64,000 nt of DNA from Ruegeria sp. EL01 (GCF_900313035.1 NZ_OMPS01000037.1:62001-126000), one strand, 5' to 3'; positions 32,848 to 43,251 are shown, numbered from the stretch's first letter. The notes: generated from the letters alone by a model not told the origin. Numbers and translations are program-made.

Positions 32848-33726
32848 TTAACACATTTCCCGTGCCTGATGTTTTAGCCATCTCACAAAGGTCTTCACGG
32901 CCGGTCTGACAGGCGTTTTACCAGTCAATACGTGGTATCCGCTGCCTTCCGACTCGGCATACAGTTCAATCAGCCGACCCGAGGCGATGTCCTGCTCGAC
33001 GAAATGTCGCACGGTGGCCGTCACTCCCTGACCCGCGCGAAGCCCCTCCAGCAGCAAATTCCCCGGAAGAGAGATACTTCCGGCGCTGGGTCCGTGATCC
33101 ACACCGCGTTTGGCCAGCCATGTCGTCGCCTCGGTTGTTCCGAATTCCTCTAGCCATGGCAGCTGGCCAAGATCTTCTGGAGTCCACGAAGTCTTGTCCC
33201 CCAGCAAACTGGGCGCTGCAACAATGACAAATGGCGTTTCAAGCAACATCTCGCCGTCGACCCCGGGCCAGCCGCCTACACCGTATCGGATTGCAACATC
33301 CACCCCGCCGGGGTTTAGCGTGACAAGGTGCGGGGTCGGATCGAGCGCCAGATTCACGTTAGGATGTTCCGCCTGAAAAGCCGGCAGGCGCGGCATCAAC
33401 CAGAACGCCGCAAAGGATGCGGTCAGTGAAACATGAACCGGGCGTTCTTCGCCTGTCCGCATCAAATCCTCGACAGCGGTACCGATTGAACCAAACCCAA
33501 GTTGCAAAGCACGTGCCAGTTGCTGCCCTTCTGTGGTCAGCGACAACGACTTTCCAGTTCGGTCCAACAAGGCGACACCCATGTGCTTTTCCAAGGCGCG
33601 CAATTGTTGGCTTATTGCAGCATGGCTGACATTTAGCGCGGCCCCGGCCAAAACCACACCACCCTTTTCAGCAAAGGCTGAGAAGGCTCTGAGCGAAGCC
33701 AGCGGCGGTAGGTTGAGCCAATCCAT
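32848..33726 (-). CDS. LysR-family regulator (GcvA-like)
   Basis: A 292-residue regulator with an N-terminal winged helix (ASLRAFSAFAEKGGVVLAGA then NVSHAAISQQLRALEKHMG, residues 10-50) and a substrate-binding domain of the GcvA type (LMPRLPAFQAEHPNVNLALD and VDVAIRYGVGGWPGVDGEML). It lies between the ccoNOQP and ccoGHIS operons and is divergent from a 52-residue gene; an inverted repeat (33725-33747) overlaps its start codon. The inducer is unknown, and a link with cbb3 oxidase is only positional. Confidence 0.9.
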   Translation of the reverse strand: MDWLNLPPLASLRAFSAFAEKGGVVLAGAALNVSHAAISQQLRALEKHMGVALLDRTGKSLSLTTEGQQLARALQLGFGSIGTAVEDLMRTGEERPVHVSLTASFAAFWLMPRLPAFQAEHPNVNLALDPTPHLVTLNPGGVDVAIRYGVGGWPGVDGEMLLETPFVIVAAPSLLGDKTSWTPEDLGQLPWLEEFGTTEATTWLAKRGVDHGPSAGSISLPGNLLLEGLRAGQGVTATVRHFVEQDIASGRLIELYAESEGSGYHVLTGKTPVRPAVKTFVRWLKHQAREMC

Positions 33727-33747
33727 ATGTAATTTCCCCTTACATAT
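33725..33747. promoter_or_regulatory. Candidate LysR binding site
   Basis: An 8-bp inverted repeat ATATGTAA / TTACATAT with a 7-base spacer fits the T-N11-A pattern of LysR sites. It covers the start codon of the lysR gene and lies about 80 bases before the divergent small gene. Confidence 0.55.
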
Positions 33748-33826
33748 AAGAATTGCAATTGAGTCGCATTTCTTGCCTCAAAGATCAATCCTGAAGCTGT
33801 TCCAATTCAATCAGAGGAGAGATCCG

Positions 33827-33985
33827 ATGCTCTCGGTCTTTGCCAGAACTTTCATGAACGCCACCCAAATGCGTGGGCCTGATGACTATCACGCGCGGCG
33901 CAAGGACACCCCGCAAAAACGTTGGCTGCCGGATGCGCATTGGTGGAAAGAGGACATCCGTGACGGCAATGCTCCACGCCATTGA
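33827..33985 (+). CDS. Small 52-residue protein divergent from LysR
   Basis: The frame starts with ATG at 33827, six bases after a strong AGGAGAG site. The product begins MLSVFARTFMNATQMRGPDD, is rich in Trp, His and charged residues toward its end (RWLPDAHWWKEDIRDG), and has no membrane segment. Codon use is normal for the region. I do not recognise the family. Its promoter region is shared with the LysR gene, so it is a probable target of that regulator. Confidence 0.65.
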   Translation: MLSVFARTFMNATQMRGPDDYHARRKDTPQKRWLPDAHWWKEDIRDGNAPRH

Positions 33986-34042
33986 GGTGGGGCTGCGTAC
34001 CTGTCTGGACCGGATCCGATCCGGCATGTAATCTGAAAAGTA

Positions 34043-34120
34043 GCACCGGCTGTTCTGGAAACGCGCGAACAGATGGAACAGCCGGTGCCCTAACCTCCGG
34101 GCGGAGCACCGCCCGGAGGT
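34043..34120 (-). terminator. Tandem hairpins after ccoP
   Basis: Two strong stems follow ccoP: a perfect 12-bp stem with a 4-base loop at 34093-34120 and a perfect 13-bp stem (GCACCGGCTGTTC with its inverse) at 34043-34088. The second is followed by TACTTTTCAG on the minus strand. They probably end ccoNOQP transcription and stabilise its 3' end. Confidence 0.7.
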
Positions 34121-34132
34121 ATTCCTGACCCG

Positions 34133-34996
34133 TTACTGACCGCCACCCAGTTGGTGGACATAGGCAGACACAGCGCGGATCTGTGCCTCGGTCAATCGGG
34201 TATCCCATGGAGGCATGATGCCAAAGCGGCTGTACTTGACCGTCTCGGTCAATGCCTCTTCGCTGCCACCATAAAGCCAGATAGCGTCTGTCAGGTTCGG
34301 TGCGCCCTGGAAGACATCGCCGGTGCCGTCTTCTCCGTGACAGGCTGAACAATTGTCTTCAAAGACGACTTTACCCGCCTGCGCGGCTGCATCATCGCTC
34401 TGCGCATTTGTCAGTGACATCACATATTGAACTACCTGAGTGATCTCTTCCGGCTCAAGGATCTCGCCGAAGGCAGGCATCTCGGAATAGCGCGTGTCGT
34501 CGCTTTCCTCACTGCGGATGCCATAGCTGACGGTGGTTACGATATCATCCAACGCACCGCCCCATAGCCAGGCGTCGTCCAACAGATTCGGAAAACCGGT
34601 TGCGCCTTGCGCGCCCGAGCCATGACACTGCGCGCACCACGTGCGGAATACGGCACCGCCCGAGTTTACCGCGTATTGTTGTAGCTCTGCGTCCTTGGCG
34701 ATGTCATCCAACGGGGTTTCGACCAGCTTGGCATTCCACGGCGCGTTTGCCTCTTCAAAGGCGACCATTTCCTGCTGTACCAATTCGCGCGAGGACCACC
34801 CCAGAACACCTGCAGTTGCGGACTGTACCAGAGGCCATGCGGGATACATGATCGTATAGATGACGGCCCAGATGATGGTGACGTAGAAGGTCCACAACCA
34901 CCAGCGTGGCATCGGGTTGTCGAATTCCTCGATTCCGTCCCAGGTGTGGCCAGTGGTGTTCGGATCACCCGGCTGTTTTTCAGGTGTCTTGCTCAT
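34133..34996 (-). CDS. ccoP: cbb3 oxidase dihaem cytochrome c subunit CcoP
   Basis: A 287-residue membrane-anchored protein with N-terminal CcoP signature ([22 protein letters not shown]), one or two helices, and two c-type haem domains: [11 protein letters not shown] (near 137) and [11 protein letters not shown] (near 223), with Met ligands downstream. It passes electrons from periplasmic cytochrome c to CcoO. Overlaps ccoQ by 4 bases. Confidence 0.97.
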   Translation of the reverse strand: MSKTPEKQPGDPNTTGHTWDGIEEFDNPMPRWWLWTFYVTIIWAVIYTIMYPAWPLVQSATAGVLGWSSRELVQQEMVAFEEANAPWNAKLVETPLDDIAKDAELQQYAVNSGGAVFRTWCAQCHGSGAQGATGFPNLLDDAWLWGGALDDIVTTVSYGIRSEESDDTRYSEMPAFGEILEPEEITQVVQYVMSLTNAQSDDAAAQAGKVVFEDNCSACHGEDGTGDVFQGAPNLTDAIWLYGGSEEALTETVKYSRFGIMPPWDTRLTEAQIRAVSAYVHQLGGGQ

Positions 34997-35181
34997 TTAC
35001 TCGCCTCCTTGGAATCGGCGGGTTTGTCTTGATGCCGGAACGGGATGTTGGCGGTGTCCTTGTATTCTTTGCTGGCGCCGGGGCGAAAAACCCAGATGAC
35101 GATGCCAATGAAAAAGACGAACAACAGCAGCAACATCCAGCTATCCGCGAACTGCCTGAGGATTGTGTATTCTTCCATCAC
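34993..35181 (-). CDS. ccoQ: cbb3 oxidase subunit CcoQ
   Basis: A 62-residue protein with one helix ([22 protein letters not shown]) and a polar tail ([13 protein letters not shown]), typical of CcoQ/FixQ, which stabilises the oxidase. The start may be the first or second Met. It lies 8 bases after ccoO. Confidence 0.95.
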   Translation of the reverse strand: MMEEYTILRQFADSWMLLLLFVFFIGIVIWVFRPGASKEYKDTANIPFRHQDKPADSKEASK

Positions 35182-35189
35182 ACCCTCCT

Positions 35190-35918
<729 letters not shown>

Positions 35919-35932
35919 TGCTCCGGCCCTCC

Positions 35933-37540
35933 TTATTCAGCCGGGACCGCAACGGTCAGGCTGGCCTCTTTGGCCGGCGCTTTCCGTACAGTCATCCACA
36001 GGTTGTAGCACATGATCACTGAGCCAGCGAGGAACAGGACCCCACCCAGACCACGCACCACATACATCGGGAACTTGGCGGCCACGGTGTCGGCGAACGA
36101 ATTCACCAGGAAGCCATTGGCATCTACTTCGCGCCACATCAGGCCTTCCATGATACCGGTGACCCACATCGACGCGGCATATAGAACGATGCCGATTGTC
36201 GCGAGCCAGAAGTGCCAGCTGACCATCTGCAGCGAGTACAGACGCTCTCGCTTCCACAGAACAGGCACCAGAAAGTACAGCGCGCCAAAGGTGATCATAC
36301 CGTTCCAGCCCAGCGCGCCTGAATGCACGTGCCCGATAGTCCAGTCGGTGTAGTGGCTGAGGCTGTTGACCGCGCGGATCGACATCATCGGGCCTTCGAA
36401 CGTGGACATGCCGTAGAAGCCGACCGAGATCACCATCATGCGGATCACCGGGTCGGTGCGCAGTTTGTCCCATGCACCAGACAGAGTCATCAGGCCATTG
36501 ATCATACCACCCCAGGACGGCATCCACAGCACGATCGAGAACACCATGCCCAGCGTCGATGCCCAGTCAGGCAGCGCGGTATAGTGCAGATGGTGCGGAC
36601 CGGCCCAGATATACAGGAAGATCAGTGCCCAGAAGTGGATGATCGACAGCTTGTAGCTGAACACTGGACGTTCGGCCTGTTTTGGGATGAAATAGTACAT
36701 CATCCCCAGGAAGCCCGCAGTCAGGAAAAAGCCCACGGCGTTGTGGCCGTACCACCACTGGATCATGGCGTCTTGCACACCCGACCAGACGATTACGGAT
36801 TTCGAACCCCAGATGCTGACAGGGACAGTCATGTTGTTGACCAGATGCAGCATCGCGACCGTCACGATGAAGGCCAGATAGAACCAGTTTGCCACGTAGA
36901 TGTGGGGCTCTTTCCGCTTGACGATCGTGCCCAGATAGACGGCCAGATAGGCCACCCAGACAACGGTCAGCCACAGGTCAACGTACCATTCAGGCTCGGC
37001 ATATTCCTTGGATTGGGTTCCGCCCAGTACATAGCCTGTCGCAGCCAGAACGATGAACAGCTGGTATCCCCAGAACACGAACCATGCGAGGTTTCCGCCC
37101 CAAAGGCGCGCAGCACTGGTCCGCTGAACCACGTAAAACGAGGTTGCGATCAATGCATTTCCGCCAAAGGCAAAGATAACTGCCGAAGTGTGCAACGGCC
37201 GCAAACGCCCAAAATTCAGGTAACCCTGCGCCCATTCAAAGTTTAGCTCAGGAAAAGCCAGCTGAAACGCGATGAAGGTTCCCGCAAGGAACCCGACCAC
37301 ACCCCAAAAGGCGGTTGCGATCACGCCATAACGTATCACGTCGTCCATATACTCTGACGAGCGGTCTACAAGGATATCTGGCTCATCGGTGTTGCGTAGC
37401 GTCCAGATGAACAGTCCACCGGCAATCAACATCACCAGCACCGCATGCACCTGATACGCCAAATCCCGTGCGTAGTTGGACCCGATCGCTGCGAACAGCA
37501 CGACCAGCCCAAGCACGATCAGCTTGATGTAATTCGACAT
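35933..37540 (-). CDS. ccoN: cbb3 oxidase catalytic subunit CcoN
   Basis: The 535-residue haem-copper subunit with about 12 helices that reduces O2 with high affinity. It has conserved haem and CuB His residues, including [45 protein letters not shown] and [19 protein letters not shown]. It opens the ccoNOQP operon. An FNR box lies 100 bases upstream in the gap shared with the stress-protein gene. Confidence 0.98.
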   Translation of the reverse strand: MSNYIKLIVLGLVVLFAAIGSNYARDLAYQVHAVLVMLIAGGLFIWTLRNTDEPDILVDRSSEYMDDVIRYGVIATAFWGVVGFLAGTFIAFQLAFPELNFEWAQGYLNFGRLRPLHTSAVIFAFGGNALIATSFYVVQRTSAARLWGGNLAWFVFWGYQLFIVLAATGYVLGGTQSKEYAEPEWYVDLWLTVVWVAYLAVYLGTIVKRKEPHIYVANWFYLAFIVTVAMLHLVNNMTVPVSIWGSKSVIVWSGVQDAMIQWWYGHNAVGFFLTAGFLGMMYYFIPKQAERPVFSYKLSIIHFWALIFLYIWAGPHHLHYTALPDWASTLGMVFSIVLWMPSWGGMINGLMTLSGAWDKLRTDPVIRMMVISVGFYGMSTFEGPMMSIRAVNSLSHYTDWTIGHVHSGALGWNGMITFGALYFLVPVLWKRERLYSLQMVSWHFWLATIGIVLYAASMWVTGIMEGLMWREVDANGFLVNSFADTVAAKFPMYVVRGLGGVLFLAGSVIMCYNLWMTVRKAPAKEASLTVAVPAE

Positions 37541-37639
37541 TTTGCGTCCCTTTGAATTGCCTCACGCGATTCTGATTCCCTTGCCGCGCAAGACCCTTTT
37601 GTCTGGCTGCTGTTTTGTCGGACAGCGACCATTGCTGCT

Positions 37640-37653
37640 TTGATCTGTGTCAA
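37640..37653. promoter_or_regulatory. FNR box between ccoN and usp
   Basis: TTGATCTGTGTCAA fits the FNR consensus in both half-sites. It is centred 106 bases from ccoN and 95 bases from usp. For usp a CATAAG at 37680-37685 would put the box near -41.5, the class II activator position. Confidence 0.88.
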
Positions 37654-37741
37654 GACAATAACCCGATTTCTGTGACAGGCATAAGCTGATGAATGGGTTA
37701 CCTGGTCGCATGGGACCAAATGCTCAAAATATGAGGTCGAT

Positions 37742-38581
37742 ATGGGCTATAAATCTCTTCTCACGGTTATGACCGAAACACAGACAGCTCAGGCAGCATT
37801 GGCACAGATGGCGGCATTGGCAGAAGCGCAGGATGCTCATGCCGAAGCGTTGTGTCTGGGTGTGGATCGTAGTCAGACCGGCTATTATTACGCCGGAGCC
37901 AACGCACTGATCCTTCAGGAAACTCTGAACCGGGCCAATGCCGAGGCGGACGAGGTGCTGAATTTCGCTAAGGACTTTCTGGGCAAGACCGGCGTTCGCT
38001 GGTCCGCCGAAAACGGCGTCGCGCAAATTGCGGATATCGGTCGCCACGTGGCGCACCGCGCGCGGTTCTCGGATCTGGTGGTCCTTCCCCATCCCTATGG
38101 CGAGGATCGGGGGGCCGAGGCGGAACCAATAGTCGAAGCCGCCATGTTCGAAGGTCATGCCCCTGTTCTGGTGGTTCCCAGTGACGCCGAGCCGTTTTCT
38201 GTGCCGCGCAAAGTGATGATTGCCTGGAACGAGAGCATCGAAGCCATGCGCGCCATTCGCCGCGCCTTGCCCTTCCTAAAACAAGCCGACGTGGCGCATA
38301 TCGTGGTGATCGACCCTCCACGCCACGGCCCGGATCGGTCCGATCCCGGTGGAATGTTGTCCCAGATGCTGGCACGGCACGGCGTGAAATGCGAGATCGA
38401 AGTTCTTAGCAAAACCATGACCCGAGTGTCCGACATTCTGAACCGCCACGCGTCAGATACGGAATCAGATCTAATCGTCATGGGGGCCTATGGTCACTCG
38501 CGGTTCCGCGAGGCCATTCTGGGCGGTGCAACACGTAACATGCTGGAACAGTCGGTCGTGCCGGTTTTCCTCGCCCACTGA
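37742..38581 (+). CDS. Universal stress protein, tandem UspA domains
   Basis: A 279-residue cytoplasmic protein made of two Usp domains (about 1-140 and 150-279). The second has the nucleotide-binding signature MGAYGHSRFREAILGGATRNML (split here by the family pattern G-2x-G-9x-G-S/T); the first lacks it. Usp proteins respond to stress and oxygen limitation. Divergent from ccoN with a shared FNR box, so FnrL control is likely. Confidence 0.92.
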   Translation: MGYKSLLTVMTETQTAQAALAQMAALAEAQDAHAEALCLGVDRSQTGYYYAGANALILQETLNRANAEADEVLNFAKDFLGKTGVRWSAENGVAQIADIGRHVAHRARFSDLVVLPHPYGEDRGAEAEPIVEAAMFEGHAPVLVVPSDAEPFSVPRKVMIAWNESIEAMRAIRRALPFLKQADVAHIVVIDPPRHGPDRSDPGGMLSQMLARHGVKCEIEVLSKTMTRVSDILNRHASDTESDLIVMGAYGHSRFREAILGGATRNMLEQSVVPVFLAH

Positions 38582-38595
38582 TCTGAAAAATTCAG

Positions 38596-38619
38596 TAAGC
38601 CGCCCGACAAGGCGGCTTA
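38596..38619. terminator. Bidirectional terminator between usp and glsB-like gene
   Basis: A perfect 9-bp stem TAAGCCGCC/GGCGGCTTA with a 6-base loop between two convergent genes. Confidence 0.75.
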
Positions 38620-38623
38620 TCTA

Positions 38624-38875
38624 TCAGCGTCGTATCAATCCGATCAAGAACAGCAAGATCACGGCGCCGACGGTGGCAAACAGGATTGACGAGATCAAAC
38701 CGCCGCCAACAGCGAACCCAAGTGCCGGGAATATCAAACCCGCCAGAAAGGCCCCGACAATCCCGACAATTATGTTCCCGATCAGGCCAAAGCCGCGGCC
38801 TTCCATTATCTTTCCCGACAACCAACCGGCGATTGCACCGATCAATACCATTGCCAAAAGACTACTGAATGTCAT
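38624..38875 (-). CDS. GlsB/YeaQ/YmgE-family membrane protein
   Basis: An 83-residue very hydrophobic protein with about three helices and Gly-rich turns (LIGAIAGWLSGKIMEGRGFG, NIIVGIVGAFLAGLIFPALG, then the C-terminal IRR). The family is stress-induced and of unknown biochemical role. It lies between usp and fnrL. Confidence 0.92.
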   Translation of the reverse strand: MTFSSLLAMVLIGAIAGWLSGKIMEGRGFGLIGNIIVGIVGAFLAGLIFPALGFAVGGGLISSILFATVGAVILLFLIGLIRR

Positions 38876-38948
38876 GCGCTGCTCCTGATATTCGTTTCAT
38901 CCAGGCCAGTAGATCACGGCTGCAGCACGGGGTCACGTAGGAACCTGA

Positions 38949-39692
38949 TCAGATCAGAAAACCACCATCTGAATCGTCGCCTGCCTCGTCCATCAACCGC
39001 GCCATATCCGGAATCGTGACGTGACGCTTGCCTTCCAGCGAAATGACACTGTCCCTTTTCAAAGCGGATATCTGTCTGCTGACCGTTTCCAGGGTCAGGC
39101 CAAGGTAATCGGCCATTGCCTCACGCGTCAGTGGCAGGTCAAACACAATTGGGCCAGACTGAACCTTCTGACTGACCGACGCATCCCGGCGCGCGATGAT
39201 CGACAAAAGGCTGGCGATTTTCTCACGCGCAGTCTTGCGTCCCAACACCAACATCCATTCGCGGGCCGCATCCAGTTCGTCCAGCGTCATCTGCAACAAA
39301 CGGTGCGCGATATGAGGCGTCGAGTTCATCAGGTCTTCGAACGGCTTTTTGCGAAAACAGCACATCACAACATCAGTTGTCGCCTGCACATCATAAGGGG
39401 CCGTTTCACGACCGGGACGGCCGACAAAATCGCTTGGCAGCAGCAACCCGACCATCTGCGTCCGGCCGTCTTCCATCGTCTGTGTCAGCGATGCAATGCC
39501 CGACACAACCGACCCGACAAAGCTCATCTGATCCCCAGACCAGATGATTGTCTGCCCTGCCTCAAAGCTGCGGTAGTACTTGATACCCTCAAGTTCTTCG
39601 AGTTCATCAGTATCACAATGCGCGCAGACAGCCCGGTGCCGGATCGGGCATCCGTCGCAATTGGTGTGGTCAAACTGTGCCTTCACGGTCAT
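38949..39692 (-). CDS. fnrL: Anaerobic regulator FnrL (Crp/Fnr family)
   Basis: A 247-residue oxygen sensor with an N-terminal Cys cluster DGCPIRHRAVCAHC plus a further Cys pair in VVMCCFRKKP, the expected ligands of an oxygen-labile 4Fe-4S cluster. The cNMP-like barrel spans 30-140, the dimer helix follows, and the recognition helix reads LPLTREAMADYLGLTLETVSR with E-x2-S-R that reads TTGAT half-sites. I chose ATG 39692 (MTVKAQFDHTNC), near the known 248-residue length; GTG 39704 and ATG 39698 are also open. An FNR box lies just before the gene, so self-control is likely. Confidence 0.95.
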   Translation of the reverse strand: MTVKAQFDHTNCDGCPIRHRAVCAHCDTDELEELEGIKYYRSFEAGQTIIWSGDQMSFVGSVVSGIASLTQTMEDGRTQMVGLLLPSDFVGRPGRETAPYDVQATTDVVMCCFRKKPFEDLMNSTPHIAHRLLQMTLDELDAAREWMLVLGRKTAREKIASLLSIIARRDASVSQKVQSGPIVFDLPLTREAMADYLGLTLETVSRQISALKRDSVISLEGKRHVTIPDMARLMDEAGDDSDGGFLI

Positions 39693-39704
39693 GCGCATTT
39701 CCAC

Positions 39705-39718
39705 TTGATCTCTGTCAA
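39705..39718. promoter_or_regulatory. FNR box between fnrL and hemN
   Basis: TTGATCTCTGTCAA, a near-perfect FNR site, lies in the 60-bp gap between divergent fnrL and hemN. It is centred about 20 bases before fnrL ATG and 42.5 bases before hemN ATG. Confidence 0.88.
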
Positions 39719-39753
39719 AGTCGCTAAATCGTATCTCACCTAAGGGTATCGCT

Positions 39754-41109
39754 ATGATAGTGAAACCACAATTGGCAAAGCTTGGACTATTTGACGCGAA
39801 AGTCCCGCGTTACACAAGCTATCCCACCGCCCCGCATTTCAACAACGACGTAGGGGCCGATCGTTTTGGCGACTGGATTTCGGGGATTAAACCCGGCAGC
39901 GCGATCTCACTGTATATCCACGTACCATTCTGCCGCAGGCTGTGCTGGTTCTGTGCCTGCAGGACCCAAGGAACGCAGACAGACAATCCAGTGATCGCCT
40001 ATGTGGATGTTCTGAAGGCAGAACTGGACCTGTTGGCCGACCGCTTGCCAAGCGGCGTTGTCCTGTCACGCCTGCACTGGGGCGGCGGCACGCCGACGTT
40101 GCTGAACCCGGAATTGATGCGCGATCTGGCCCAACACATCCTTGGCATCGTCCCGATGGGGCCAAACGCCGAATTCTCGGTCGAGATCGATCCCAACGAA
40201 ATTGACAACGCACGTCTCGACGCGCTGGCCGAAGCGGGAATGAACCGCGCGTCAATTGGCGTTCAGGATTTCGATGACGAAATTCAAAAGACCATTGGAC
40301 GCATCCAAAGCTACGATACCACGCGTGATGCGATTGATATGATCCGGGCCCGAGGTATCAACAGCCTGAACGCCGATATTCTGTATGGCCTGCCGCACCA
40401 AAACAAAACGCGGATGACGGAAAGCGTGCAAAAGCTGCTGTCGCTCAGCCCTGATCGTGTCGCACTTTACGGCTACGCGCATGTGCCATGGATGGCCAAG
40501 CGGCAACAGATGATCCCGTCTGATGCCCTGCCCACACCCGAACAGCGGCTGGTGCTGTTCGATACCGCGCGGCGACTGTTTATGTGGGACAACTACACCG
40601 AAATCGGAATTGATCACTTTGCCACAAATGACGATGGCCTAACCCACGCTTTGCGTGCGGGCCGTCTGAAACGCAATTTCCAAGGCTATACCGACGATCA
40701 GGCCGAGGTTCTGATCGGGATCGGGGCCAGCTCAATCTCTCGCTTTCCGCAAGGGTACGCACAGAATGCTCCGGCGACGTCTGCCCATACGAAGGCAATC
40801 CGCAATGGCCATTTTTCGACCTCGCGCGGGCACCTGTTCAAAGGGCAAGATGTTTTGCGCGCGCGTTTGATCGAGGCTCTGATGTGCGATTTCCAGATCG
40901 ACACTGCCGAAATCCTGCGGGACCACGATATCTCGGCTGCCGAATTACAAGACATGTATAGCGCCGCGAATGCAACGTTTGATGGGATTTTGAGCATAGA
41001 CGAGGGCGGGCTGTTCGTCCCGCCCGAGGCGCGCCCATTGACCAGAATGATCGCCCGCAGCTTTGATGCGTATGACCTCAGCAAAGCCGGGCACAGCTCG
41101 GCGATCTGA
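39754..41109 (+). CDS. hemN: Oxygen-independent coproporphyrinogen III oxidase
   Basis: A 451-residue radical-SAM enzyme that makes protoporphyrinogen IX without oxygen. The N-terminus PRYTSYPTAPHFN is the HemN substrate-binding signature; the cluster motif CRRLCWFCACRTQG (CxxxCxxC, near residue 61) follows YIHVPF; then GGGTPTLL and the SVEIDPNEID strand. AAGGG lies seven bases before the ATG. An FNR box is directly upstream, and haem supply for cbb3 oxidase under low oxygen fits the surrounding genes. Confidence 0.97.
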   Translation: MIVKPQLAKLGLFDAKVPRYTSYPTAPHFNNDVGADRFGDWISGIKPGSAISLYIHVPFCRRLCWFCACRTQGTQTDNPVIAYVDVLKAELDLLADRLPSGVVLSRLHWGGGTPTLLNPELMRDLAQHILGIVPMGPNAEFSVEIDPNEIDNARLDALAEAGMNRASIGVQDFDDEIQKTIGRIQSYDTTRDAIDMIRARGINSLNADILYGLPHQNKTRMTESVQKLLSLSPDRVALYGYAHVPWMAKRQQMIPSDALPTPEQRLVLFDTARRLFMWDNYTEIGIDHFATNDDGLTHALRAGRLKRNFQGYTDDQAEVLIGIGASSISRFPQGYAQNAPATSAHTKAIRNGHFSTSRGHLFKGQDVLRARLIEALMCDFQIDTAEILRDHDISAAELQDMYSAANATFDGILSIDEGGLFVPPEARPLTRMIARSFDAYDLSKAGHSSAI

Positions 41110-41322
41110 AACAAATTGGGCGGGCCAATATCGGCCACTCCGCAGTAATCCGGAACCGGGGCTTGACGTACGCCATGGCTTTTCTCCACACTAAAGATGT
41201 GGGGAAACTGACCACCCCACAGCCTGAGGCAGGCGAAATTACAGGCGATCCATGCCGACGCTGACGCGCTCGACAACCCCTTTCGTGCATCCATTATGCA
41301 ACCTGAAAGAGGGACAGCACCT

Positions 41323-43251
41323 ATGCGCGTTTTTACCGTCCTCGGCCCCAGTCAATCGGGCAAGTCTACGCTGGTCGAGGCCATCAGTCGCCTCGATGGC
41401 CGGCCCACCACATTCGACGTATCCGGAACCGTGCACTTGCACGGTTTTTCTTATTTAGACGAGCCCTGGTGCGCGGTTGACGTGGATGGTGGCGGCGATG
41501 CGCTGGCTTACGTTGGTCCGGCCATGGCGATCTCGGACGCGGCCGTGATCGTCGTTCCACCTGACCCGGACGCCGCCGTTTTATGTGCCCCTTATCTGCG
41601 TTTGGTCGAAGAAGCCGGTATTCCCTGTTTCTTGTTCATCAACCGGATGGACAGCCCAAATGGCCGGATCCGCGACATTATCGCGGCGCTGCAAACCTAT
41701 TGCACTCACCATATCACGTTACGGCAGGTCCCGATCCGCGACGGAGGTACGATCATTGGTGCCGTTGATCTGATCTCGGAACGGGCCTGGAAGTATCAGG
41801 AGGGACAGCCCTCGGCCCTGATCGAGCTACCGCAAGCCGTGGAAGACCGTGAACAGGAAGCCCGTACCGAATTGCTGGAAACCCTATCGGATTACGACGA
41901 CCATTTGTTAGAGCAACTGATCGAAGACAAGCAGCCACCCAGCGCCGAAATCTATGACCTTGCCGCACAAGTGTTGCAAAGCCACCAACTGATCCCAGCC
42001 TGTCTGGGCGCAGCCAACCACGGCAATGGTCTTACCCGGCTAATGAAGGCGCTACGCCATGAAGCGCCGGAATTTGACATCGCGGCAGGCCGGGATGAGG
42101 CGGCAGATAATGCTCGCGCCATCGCAGGTTTCGCAGATGTTAAAAAGCATATCGGCAAGATCGTCGTGCTGCGTGGTCTTGGTGATGGCGTCAAAGCTCA
42201 TGAGGCTTTGGGCGGGGAAACAGTCGGCAATCTGACCACGCTGGACGCCAAAACTCAGATCGGTGCTTTGGAGGCCGGGCAGGTCGGCTTGGCGGTGAAA
42301 TCCGATCATCTCAACCCCGGCTTTCTTTATGACAGCACGTCGGCCACGCCACTCCCGGAATGGGCCGCATCACACCCGGTTGGACACCGGCAAGTGGTGT
42401 CCCCGGCCCATGAACGTGATGACGTGCGTCTTTCAAATGCCTTGACCCGAATGGTCGAGATCGACCCGGGCCTGCATATGGAACAGGACGAATTGAGCGG
42501 CCACGCGGTTCTGGGCTCGCAAGGTCCCCAGCACATGCGTCGGGTGACGGCCAAGCTGGCCGAGGATTTTGGCATCGAAATCCAAGCCGAACCGGTGGAG
42601 ACTGCATATCGCGAAACCATCAAATCAACCATCGAACACCGACAGAGACATCGCAAACAATCCGGCGGCGCCGGGCAATTTGCGGATGTGGTGATCTCGG
42701 TTGCACCGATGCCGCGCGGTTCAGGGTTCCAGTTCGAAGAGGTTGTGAAAGGCGGATCGGTTCCCAAAAACTATATCCCGTCCGTCGAACACGGCGCCAA
42801 GGACGCATTGGTTCAGGGACCCGAAGGATTCCCTGTGGTGGATGTGAAGGTCACGCTGAAAGATGGAAAACACCACAATGTCGACAGCTCGGACTACGCT
42901 TTCCGAACGGCTGGCAAAATCGCTGTGCGCGAGGCGTTGCCCCAGGCAAAGCCCGTTGTCCTACAGCCGATCCTGAACGCGGAAATCCATCTGCCATCAG
43001 ATTTCGTAGGCGATCTCGTTCCGACAATCAGCACCTTGCAAGGGCAAATTCTGGGATTTGAGGGCAACCCAAATGCAGCGGGCTGGGAGGTTTTCAACGC
43101 GATGTTGCCGGCCGTGGCCGAGGATGAACTGCACCGAACGCTTGCCAGTGCCACCCGGGGTACAGGCTGGGTCAGGCTGAGCTTTGACCATTACGAAGAA
43201 TTACGCGGGCCAGTGCCCAAGGCCGCTGCACGGGAAACAGCCAACGCCTGA
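41323..43251 (+). CDS. EF-G-like protein with altered GTPase motifs
   Basis: A 642-residue paralogue of EF-G. I start at ATG 41323 (MRVFTVLGPSQSGKST), after GAGGGA. The P-loop GPSQSGKS is kept, but the G3 motif DTPGH is replaced by VDVDGGGDALAYV and G4 NKMD by NRMD. Domains II-V are clear: RQSGGAGQFADVVISV-like segment, GGSVPKNYIPSVEHGAK loop and VDVKVTLKDGKHHNVDSSD. It is shorter than true EF-G (705). Proteins of this type are found in many alphaproteobacteria; their role is unknown, and a translocation function is doubtful. It stands between hemN and a peptide importer. Confidence 0.88.
   Translation: MRVFTVLGPSQSGKSTLVEAISRLDGRPTTFDVSGTVHLHGFSYLDEPWCAVDVDGGGDALAYVGPAMAISDAAVIVVPPDPDAAVLCAPYLRLVEEAGIPCFLFINRMDSPNGRIRDIIAALQTYCTHHITLRQVPIRDGGTIIGAVDLISERAWKYQEGQPSALIELPQAVEDREQEARTELLETLSDYDDHLLEQLIEDKQPPSAEIYDLAAQVLQSHQLIPACLGAANHGNGLTRLMKALRHEAPEFDIAAGRDEAADNARAIAGFADVKKHIGKIVVLRGLGDGVKAHEALGGETVGNLTTLDAKTQIGALEAGQVGLAVKSDHLNPGFLYDSTSATPLPEWAASHPVGHRQVVSPAHERDDVRLSNALTRMVEIDPGLHMEQDELSGHAVLGSQGPQHMRRVTAKLAEDFGIEIQAEPVETAYRETIKSTIEHRQRHRKQSGGAGQFADVVISVAPMPRGSGFQFEEVVKGGSVPKNYIPSVEHGAKDALVQGPEGFPVVDVKVTLKDGKHHNVDSSDYAFRTAGKIAVREALPQAKPVVLQPILNAEIHLPSDFVGDLVPTISTLQGQILGFEGNPNAAGWEVFNAMLPAVAEDELHRTLASATRGTGWVRLSFDHYEELRGPVPKAAARETANA

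Noticed and set aside
41198-41221. Hairpin TGTGGGG/CCCCACA as hemN terminator
   Set aside because: Loop of 10 bases and no T-tract; too weak to report as a terminator.
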